26,219 bases of DNA from G020354945 sp964570585 (GTDB taxonomy: Bacteria; Omnitrophota; Gorgyraeia; JABMRG01; JAFGKX01). Below are positions 21,464 through 26,219 of this stretch, piece by piece. Location: positions 1-26,219 of the forward strand of contig CAZMYR010000022.1 of NCBI GenBank assembly GCA_964570585.1, given 5' to 3'. Each line of letters begins with the position of its first letter. The first letter of the stretch is position 1. The notes beneath the pieces are model-generated. The model was not told the DNA's origin. It worked only from the letters and a program-made list of their open reading frames with translations, and searched no databases. The translations under genes were made by a program, and so were the position numbers.

Positions 21464-21469
21464 CCGATT

Positions 21470-22117
21470 TTAAAGCTGTGATAAGAGAAACTTAAATCCG
21501 TTCTTTATATAATAGTTTCTATCCTGAAGACTTAATAATGAACCGAGCGTTGTTTTAAAGTCCCTCTTTTTAAAAGTAGCTATTTTTGATTTTAATTTTC
21601 TGGCAACCGCGCCGGAGACTTTAATCTTAATGCCTCTTCTTATTAAAAACTCTATATCGTAACAATCCCTTATTTCTCTTCTCCCAAGCAAAGCTGCTAA
21701 TTTATTTTCCATCATCTGCTCAAGGGTAAGGGCTTTAAGCAAAACCTGTTTTGTGTTATGCGGTGAAAAGGCTATCATTTCTTCATATTTAAAAGCCTTA
21801 GGTTGTTTTTTTATCTGTATCTTAAGTCTTCTGGGGTAATTTTTGCTTCTAAATTCATAAAGCAGCGTAAAATGCTTAATTGCATCATCAGTAATTTCAT
21901 AATGTTGCGCGAGACAATCTGTTATTTTTGTATGAAGTTTATTATAATCTAATGTTTTTACAAAATAAAAATCCAAATTGACAGAATACCTATTTAAGCC
22001 GTGGCAAAGTCTTAACATGGTCCCGCCACCAAACAAAAGGTGCTCTAACAGTTTCTTGCTATTTAAAAGATCCAGCGCTTCTATTTCAAACTTTTCATGT
22101 AGCGCTAGCTCCTGCAT
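21470..22117 (-). CDS. AbiEii-like nucleotidyltransferase toxin with altered active site
   Basis: The 215-residue protein fits the AbiEii/AbiGii (DUF1814) family: LLFGGGTMLRLCHGLNRYSV (28-47), then NLDFYF, and further LKIQIKK (98-104) and LEQMMENKLAALLGRREIRD, YDIEFLI. In this family, which acts as the toxin of AbiE phage-exclusion and type IV toxin-antitoxin systems, the second motif normally reads S-x-D-x-D and the third strand ends with an acidic residue. Here N47 stands for the first Asp (SVNLDF) and Gln (Q101) is where I expect Glu, so two of three metal ligands look changed. The gene overlaps AbiEi by 13 nt. It may be a disarmed toxin, or the family may vary more than I know. Confidence 0.8.
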   Translation of the reverse strand: MQELALHEKFEIEALDLLNSKKLLEHLLFGGGTMLRLCHGLNRYSVNLDFYFVKTLDYNKLHTKITDCLAQHYEITDDAIKHFTLLYEFRSKNYPRRLKIQIKKQPKAFKYEEMIAFSPHNTKQVLLKALTLEQMMENKLAALLGRREIRDCYDIEFLIRRGIKIKVSGAVARKLKSKIATFKKRDFKTTLGSLLSLQDRNYYIKNGFKFLLSQL

Positions 22118-22689
22118 ATTTTACTCCATATTTTTTTTACCTTCCCGGGGTATTGTTTTATCAGTTTTGTTACTTTTGCCTTATTTAATTTATATACGTC
22201 AATGGCGCTTATGTCTAAACTATATTTATTAAGGGCCATAAGATATAGCGCATCAACAAATGCCTTTTCGGGTGTGGCAATAAAAAAGATATTCTTTTTT
22301 AGAAAATTGTTATAATACTTCTGCTTTATCTTTGAATAAGTAAATTGTCTTCCCTTTGCTAAAATAGACTTTGTCCTTCTTGTTGAAACTGATTCCACAA
22401 AATCATGCTGTAGTTGTGTAGAAATATCATAATAGACCAAAGCAGTCGTAAGTGATACATATGAGGGGACTTCCAGCAGATTAGCTATTGAAAACCTCTC
22501 ATCATCAGACAGGACAGCCCATCTTTCCCGCAATATATAACAGTTGCGTTTTATGCGGATAATTAAACCCGCCTTTGCATACCTTGAGCAGGTAACCTTT
22601 GCTGAAGGATAACTTATGCTAAAAGCATCTGCTAGGTCGCGTGACGAGAAATACAACTTTTTTATTTTATTTAAATCAGCCCACTTCAT
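22105..22689 (-). CDS. AbiEi-like antitoxin / transcriptional repressor
   Basis: The 194-residue protein resembles the AbiEi family: an N-terminal winged helix (FSSRDLADAFSISYPSAKVT, then SRYAKAGLIIRIKRNCYIL), the typical middle SYVSLTTALVYYDI, and TPEKAFVDALYLM near the end. AbiEi represses the abiE operon by binding inverted repeats at its promoter and counteracts the AbiEii nucleotidyltransferase without direct binding. A perfect 15-bp inverted repeat overlaps the -10 box directly upstream (22696-22729), consistent with this. The gene overlaps AbiEii by 13 nt, the usual order antitoxin then toxin. Confidence 0.82.
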   Translation of the reverse strand: MKWADLNKIKKLYFSSRDLADAFSISYPSAKVTCSRYAKAGLIIRIKRNCYILRERWAVLSDDERFSIANLLEVPSYVSLTTALVYYDISTQLQHDFVESVSTRRTKSILAKGRQFTYSKIKQKYYNNFLKKNIFFIATPEKAFVDALYLMALNKYSLDISAIDVYKLNKAKVTKLIKQYPGKVKKIWSKICRS

Positions 22690-22695
22690 ATTAAA

Positions 22696-22752
22696 TATAC
22701 TTAATTAACATTTCTGTTAATTAAGTATACTCTACAATCGGCCTTTTGTCAA
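22696..22752 (-). promoter_or_regulatory. Promoter and inverted-repeat operator of the AbiEi/AbiEii operon
   Basis: Minus strand: TTGACA (22752-22747), 17 bp, TATACT (22729-22724). TATACTTAATTAACA (22729-22715) and its exact reverse complement (22710-22696), separated by 4 bases, form a perfect 15-bp inverted repeat that includes the -10 box. It is an obvious autorepression site. Confidence 0.75.
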
Positions 22753-22770
22753 GGGCCAATTTTTCTGAAC

Positions 22771-22799
22771 CTGCAGGTTCGAATATGCTATCAGGCCTA
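22771..22799 (+). repeat. Peptide repeat copy 9 (short fragment)
   Basis: GCAGGTTCGAATATGCTATC then AGGC match the first codons of the peptide repeat, nothing more. Confidence 0.5.
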
Positions 22800-22858
22800 A
22801 GAGGGACAGGTTCCCGATTGAAAATAGGGCAGGTTCCCGAACAAGTTCAGAAACGTCT

Positions 22859-23329
22859 CTATCGCGATATCTTCAGTATTTTATACTTTAAAATTCCTAC
22901 AGGAACTTTAATTTCAACTGTTTCATTTACTTTATGGCCTAATAGGCCTTTTCCTATCGGCGAAGTTACAGAAATCTTGCCCTGCGAAAAATCTGCCTCT
23001 AATTCCGACACCAGCATATATTGGAGCTCTTCTTTTGAGTCTAAATCTTTTAGCTTAACTACCGCTCCGATAAGCACTTCGTCTTTCGGCATATTTGTAT
23101 CATCAAGAATTTGTGCGCTGGATAATTTTTTCTCTAATTCGGCGATCTTTTTCTCATTTAAGCCTTGGGCTTCCTTAGCTGCGGTATATTCAGCGTTTTC
23201 ACTTATATCTCCGTGTGCGCGGGCTTCTCCTATCGCCCTGGATAATTCTCTGCGCCTGAGAGTCTTTAGAAACTCAAGCTCTTTTCTTACTTTTTCATAG
23301 CCTTCGGAGGTTAAATAAATATTACTCAT
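22859..23329 (-). CDS. greA: Transcription elongation factor GreA
   Basis: At 156 residues this is a standard GreA. The N-terminal coiled coil (1-75) carries the acidic tip in GEARAHGDISENAEYTAAKE, whose Asp/Glu pair holds the second metal ion in the polymerase active site. The C-terminal FKBP-like domain (80-156) includes VLIGAVVKLKDLDSKEEL, TSPIGKGLLGHKVNETVEI and VPVGILKYKILKI. It rescues backtracked polymerase by stimulating transcript cleavage. It is a single gene without a strong ribosome-binding site (GGAAAATAACC before the ATG). Confidence 0.96.
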   Translation of the reverse strand: MSNIYLTSEGYEKVRKELEFLKTLRRRELSRAIGEARAHGDISENAEYTAAKEAQGLNEKKIAELEKKLSSAQILDDTNMPKDEVLIGAVVKLKDLDSKEELQYMLVSELEADFSQGKISVTSPIGKGLLGHKVNETVEIKVPVGILKYKILKISR

Positions 23330-23397
23330 GGTTATTTTCCACCTATGTATTTTTTCGGCCAGCTTAAATTCTGCAGTATGATCTCTAGGGGGCGCGC

Positions 23398-23428
23398 CGC
23401 TTTGCTTATTTCAACCTCTCTTCTACCC
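23398..23428 (+). repeat. Dispersed repeat R2, copy e
   Basis: TGCTTATTTCAACCTCTCTT then CTACCC, between greA and the DUF481 gene. Confidence 0.65.
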
Positions 23429-23443
23429 GCCCCTTTTCCATCA

Positions 23444-24346
23444 TCAAAAAGAATATGCTAACGATGACATTAAACGCAAGTCATTTTTCTTGGTATCTTC
23501 AGGCGGGGCTGAATTGTAGTCATCAATTAAACTCAGGCGCAATGATAACTTTTTATTCAGAGCTACTGCCAATACTGTCTCTGAGTGCAATCTATATTGA
23601 GTAAAATCTTCAAAAGCAGGATAAAGATATAAATCCTGAGAAATTTTTGTATTAGCAAAAAGCGTTTTTTCAAAAAATGCCCTGGGTATAAGGATTGCTT
23701 CATCCCTATCTTTTATCTTGCTTCTATAATCTGTGTGTTCTAAGCCTGCACCAAGTTCAGCCAAGAGTTTAACTTCAGGCAGGTCGTAAAACCAATAACC
23801 TACTCCTGCTGCGGGAATGAGCCTATAATCAATGTCAGCAAATCTGTCATGATCTGATTCCAATCTATAGAAATTGTACCATTTCTTTGCACTTCCAAAA
23901 CTAAATGCATAGCGGGCCATTCCCCACCACTTCTGGGCGTTCATCTTTCTATTTGATGAAGAGTAGTAAGCATCCCCTTTTAAGGTAATCTCGTTGACAT
24001 GCTTTTTGTTTCTGTTAATAAAAAAGCTGATAGATAATTGGCTATCTCGAGTATTACCGGTGGTTCTGTTATAACCTGCAGCAATCTCCCTTTGCCAGAT
24101 TACTTCTCCGATTTCCTTGCTCTCTTCAGGTAATTTTTCTACACCCGCTTTAACTATGCGCTCTACAGAATTCCTCCTAATCGAGACTACGCCCAGCGCT
24201 TCTGTCTTTATAGAGATTTCTTTTTCCTTTTCCTCAATTATCTCTCCGGTTATCCTATCGCCATTTTTTAAATATACCTCATCGGCATACGCGTCAAGCT
24301 GACAGGCTAAAATTAAAATTATGATTAATAACCACTTAACCTTCAT
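23444..24346 (-). CDS. DUF481-family outer-membrane protein
   Basis: The 300-residue protein has a signal peptide (LLIIILILACQLDAYAD) and then a short Sm-like N-terminal piece (DEVYLKNGDRITGEIIEEKE) often seen before DUF481 barrels. The rest is the barrel: IAAGYNRTTGNTRDSQLSIS, KWYNFYRLESDHDRFADIDY, VGYWFYDLPEVKLLAELGAG and a final strand LRLMSSLAYSF ending in Phe, the usual outer-membrane assembly signal. YdiY-type relatives are salt- or acid-inducible proteins of unknown function. Its ATG overlaps the stop of the PQ-loop gene by one base (TAATG). Confidence 0.8.
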   Translation of the reverse strand: MKVKWLLIIILILACQLDAYADEVYLKNGDRITGEIIEEKEKEISIKTEALGVVSIRRNSVERIVKAGVEKLPEESKEIGEVIWQREIAAGYNRTTGNTRDSQLSISFFINRNKKHVNEITLKGDAYYSSSNRKMNAQKWWGMARYAFSFGSAKKWYNFYRLESDHDRFADIDYRLIPAAGVGYWFYDLPEVKLLAELGAGLEHTDYRSKIKDRDEAILIPRAFFEKTLFANTKISQDLYLYPAFEDFTQYRLHSETVLAVALNKKLSLRLSLIDDYNSAPPEDTKKNDLRLMSSLAYSF

Positions 24347-24618
24347 TACTTTGGAGCGGATTTTTTACCTGTTTTTCGATAAGCTAATACAACAATTACA
24401 ACGGCAGTAAAAAGTATAAGATTCATAATATTAAATGCCCGCCAAACAGGGTCAGGAGAACGAAAAGCCGCCGGAGCCATTAGTAAAAAACATGCCCATA
24501 CTCCAAATACCCAATATATACTGATATCTTCGGAGGATTTTCTTTTTATGACTCTTACGATAAGCGGTATGTTCCACAGAGGCAATACAATTGCTGCTAT
24601 AAATGCTATTTTCTCCAT
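24346..24618 (-). CDS. PQ-loop / SemiSWEET-like small membrane protein
   Basis: The product of about 90 residues has three membrane helices, with PLWNIPLIVRVIKRKSSEDI near the front resembling the PQ-loop (PQxxxxxRxKS..DIS) of SemiSWEET transporters; Leu-Trp replaces the usual Gln after Pro. SemiSWEETs form dimers that carry sugars across membranes; the substrate here is unknown. AAGGAGGA lies directly before two consecutive ATGs, and the second (24618) has the better distance. The ribosome-binding site overlaps the pyruvate kinase stop, so the two genes are probably co-expressed. Confidence 0.65.
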   Translation of the reverse strand: MEKIAFIAAIVLPLWNIPLIVRVIKRKSSEDISIYWVFGVWACFLLMAPAAFRSPDPVWRAFNIMNLILFTAVVIVVLAYRKTGKKSAPK

Positions 24619-24627
24619 CATTCCTCC

Positions 24628-25644
24628 TTACATAGTATGGGCTTCGGTAAATTTAATAATCTGATTCATCATCCTTACGGATTCAACGGGATAGCAGCCG
24701 GATGCTGTTTCCGCTGAAAGCATTACAAAATCAGTTCCGTCCAGTATTGAATTGGCGACATCAGTAACTTCAGCGCGTGTGGGGCGGCTATGTTCAGTCA
24801 TGTGCTCGAGCATCTGGGTTGCGGTAATCACAAATTTTTTCTTTTGATTGCATTTTTTAATAATTAGTTTCTGTATCATTGCAATTTGGTATATGGGCAC
24901 AGCTATACCCATATCTCCCCTTGCTATCATTATGCCGTCTGATGCATCTATGATTTCATCTATGTTTTTTATGGCTTCTTTGCTCTCTATTTTAGCCACA
25001 ATAAGACACTGAGGCATTCTTGGTTTTATGAGATTTTTTATGATATCGATGTCTTTTTTTCGGCGCACAAAAGACTGGGCAATGTAATCCACTTTGTGCC
25101 TGATTCCAAACTCAATGTCTGTTCTGTCTTTTGGTGTAATTCCTGAAAACGAAATACGCATACCCGGTATATTAACGCCTTTGCGCTGTTTTAAAATACC
25201 TCCTTCAACCACCGTTATCTTTACCTCCTTTTTTGATGGCTCCTTTACCTTAAGAATTATATTGCCGTCATCGATGTATACAAGCTGCCCTGTCCTGATT
25301 TTGCTTAAGTTGTCTCCGTAATCAATGGGAATCAGGCGCGGATTGCCCGTATCCGGCTCTTTTGTAAGAAAAGCAACCTTTCTTTTGTGGAGAATTTTGG
25401 GTTTTGCGGATTTAAAATAGCCGATTCTGATACGATATCCTTCCAGATCTTGCATTATCTTAATCGCGCGCCTCATCTTTTTATTCAGGGTACGGGTCAG
25501 CTGAACCCTGTGCAGGTGTTCCGGATGTGAGCCGTGGGAAAAATTAAGCCGGACCACATCAAGGCCGCTTACAAACATTTTTCTCAGTATTGTCTCATTG
25601 TTGCTTGAGGGGCCTAATGTAGCGATTATTTTGGTTTTTACCAT
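24628..25644 (-). CDS. pyk: Pyruvate kinase lacking the C-terminal domain
   Basis: The 338-residue enzyme has the whole barrel and the lid domain: TKIIATLGPSSNNETILRKM, VVRLNFSHGS, the B domain (about 70-165), IVAKIESKEAIKNIDEIIDA with the catalytic Lys, IMIARGDMGIAVP, and ATQMLEHMTEHSRPTRAEVT, DVANSILDGTDFVMLSAETA. It makes pyruvate and ATP from phosphoenolpyruvate and ADP. Usual bacterial enzymes have about 470 residues; here the protein stops right after the barrel (IIKFTEAHTM), so the C-terminal allosteric domain is absent. No remnant of it is visible downstream, where the next gene starts at once, so the short form looks established. It probably lacks effector control through that domain. 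Confidence 0.93.
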   Translation of the reverse strand: MVKTKIIATLGPSSNNETILRKMFVSGLDVVRLNFSHGSHPEHLHRVQLTRTLNKKMRRAIKIMQDLEGYRIRIGYFKSAKPKILHKRKVAFLTKEPDTGNPRLIPIDYGDNLSKIRTGQLVYIDDGNIILKVKEPSKKEVKITVVEGGILKQRKGVNIPGMRISFSGITPKDRTDIEFGIRHKVDYIAQSFVRRKKDIDIIKNLIKPRMPQCLIVAKIESKEAIKNIDEIIDASDGIMIARGDMGIAVPIYQIAMIQKLIIKKCNQKKKFVITATQMLEHMTEHSRPTRAEVTDVANSILDGTDFVMLSAETASGCYPVESVRMMNQIIKFTEAHTM

Positions 25645-25674
25645 GGAGTGTCCCGATTTCTGATTTTTCTGATT

Positions 25675-26208
25675 TTAGACTGGTTTTACAATGCCGCCCA
25701 GCATAGAAAATAATATCATAAAAATCACCATTTGAATAATCCAGCCAAACACACATACCCCTACAGCTCGCCATGTACTCTTATAATCAAGAGCCTGCCT
25801 AACCGCGATAATCATCGCAACCAGCATCCAGATTGAGGCTACTAGAAAAACTAAACCCCCAAGCCCCGGGATAATGCCTAATACTCGAATCAAGCCGGGA
25901 GAGCTGGAGAAGCCTATAGTGCGTAGTAATTCACCGAGATCTGCTTTGGTCTGCGGTTCCGGAAGGAATTTCGTGCCGATAAAGTAAGTAAGATAGGCCC
26001 AGATATACCATCCAATAAGAGCTGCGATTGTTCCCATAAAAATTCCACCAAGCCCGCCTTTTACAATGCTTCCTATCCCGGCTGCTATGCTGGAGAGGAC
26101 AACAACCGTCATGGCCTGACCCATTGCTCCCTTATCAGCCTCAACCTCTTCATACAGATTAACATCCAGCTTAGCAGCGCGAATAATACGATCTTTAAAA
26201 CTAGTCAT
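25675..26208 (-). CDS. Yip1-domain membrane protein
   Basis: The 177-residue protein begins SFKDRIIRAAKLDVNLYEEV, a typical start of bacterial Yip1-domain proteins, followed by four to five membrane segments (MTVVVLSSIAAGIGSIV, GTIAALIGWYIWAYLTYFIG, VLGIIPGLGGLVFLVASIWM, VCVFGWIIQMVIFMILFSML). The middle LGELLRTIGFSSSPGLIRVL is a conserved family motif. Its function is unknown. AGGAGG precedes the ATG at the window edge. It ends 30 bp before pyruvate kinase and may head that operon. Confidence 0.78.
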   Translation of the reverse strand: MTSFKDRIIRAAKLDVNLYEEVEADKGAMGQAMTVVVLSSIAAGIGSIVKGGLGGIFMGTIAALIGWYIWAYLTYFIGTKFLPEPQTKADLGELLRTIGFSSSPGLIRVLGIIPGLGGLVFLVASIWMLVAMIIAVRQALDYKSTWRAVGVCVFGWIIQMVIFMILFSMLGGIVKPV

Positions 26209-26219
26209 TGTGCCCTCCT

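Noticed and set aside
22746..23300. Plus-strand open frame of 184 codons opposite greA
   Set aside because: It is the antisense of a certain greA gene, has a Ser/Phe-rich composition typical of shadows, and no ribosome-binding site or homology.
1..26219. tRNA, rRNA or tmRNA genes
   Set aside because: I looked for T-loop and acceptor patterns; the GGTTCCCCCTTCGAAAC-like piece near 5200 lacks the other arms and belongs to leader RNA A.

Overview
The window looks like part of the chromosome of an AT-rich, Gram-negative, uncultured bacterium. Lipoprotein-free signal peptides, a DUF481-type outer-membrane barrel, a periplasmic Spy-like protein, an AsmA-like protein and a lipid-A-synthase N-domain protein point to two membranes. 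The gene mix and the many short dispersed repeats remind me of Omnitrophota-like candidate phyla, but there is no phylogenetic marker here and that placement is a guess. Nearly all genes lie on the minus strand. The exceptions are one large fusion gene and a family of small-peptide repeats, all on the plus strand.

Positions 1-11300 are an accessory island with two restriction-modification systems. System 1 (860-5467, minus) reads: XRE controller, leader RNA, RadC-methyltransferase fusion, Dam-like methyltransferase, AlwI-family endonuclease. Two methyltransferases and one AlwI-type nuclease fit an asymmetric recognition site. System 2 (8335-11155) has a LexA-N4-cytosine methyltransferase fusion on plus, convergent with an MvaI/BcnI-family endonuclease and its XRE controller on minus. 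In both systems a methyltransferase is joined to an intact domain tied to DNA damage or replication (RadC or LexA). The RadC fusion also carries a QLTLF pentapeptide matching the sliding-clamp-binding consensus in its linker. I do not know this pairing from the literature and regard it as the main discovery candidate. Between the systems sits an envelope-stress module (6323-7890): ECF sigma, zinc-finger anti-sigma and a Spy-like chaperone, with two near-identical sigma-E-type promoters (GGAACTT-N17-TCTAA).

The middle (11547-17968) holds a Fic protein with its own HTH and palindromic operator, small membrane proteins (a holin-like protein and a zinc-ribbon protein), a periplasmic cyclophilin, a frameshifted secreted protein, an AsmA/DUF748-like protein and a RecB/Cas4-like Fe-S nuclease. 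The nuclease lies downstream of a second copy of the leader RNA. The two leader RNAs share a 22-nt block, matched promoters and compensatory base changes in mutually exclusive pairings, which is the pattern of a regulated terminator.

The right part (18277-26208) is more ordinary: a glycosyltransferase / LAB_N / membrane-protein operon, YajQ, a tautomerase, an AbiEi/AbiEii pair with a perfect 15-bp inverted-repeat operator, GreA, and a pyruvate kinase / PQ-loop / DUF481 operon preceded by a Yip1 protein.

Across the window at least nine copies of a repeat encoding a roughly 40-residue membrane peptide occur, all in the same orientation. Most are broken by frameshifts, truncations or nested hairpin elements. 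The two best preserved starts each lie divergent from one of the two restriction-modification controller genes.
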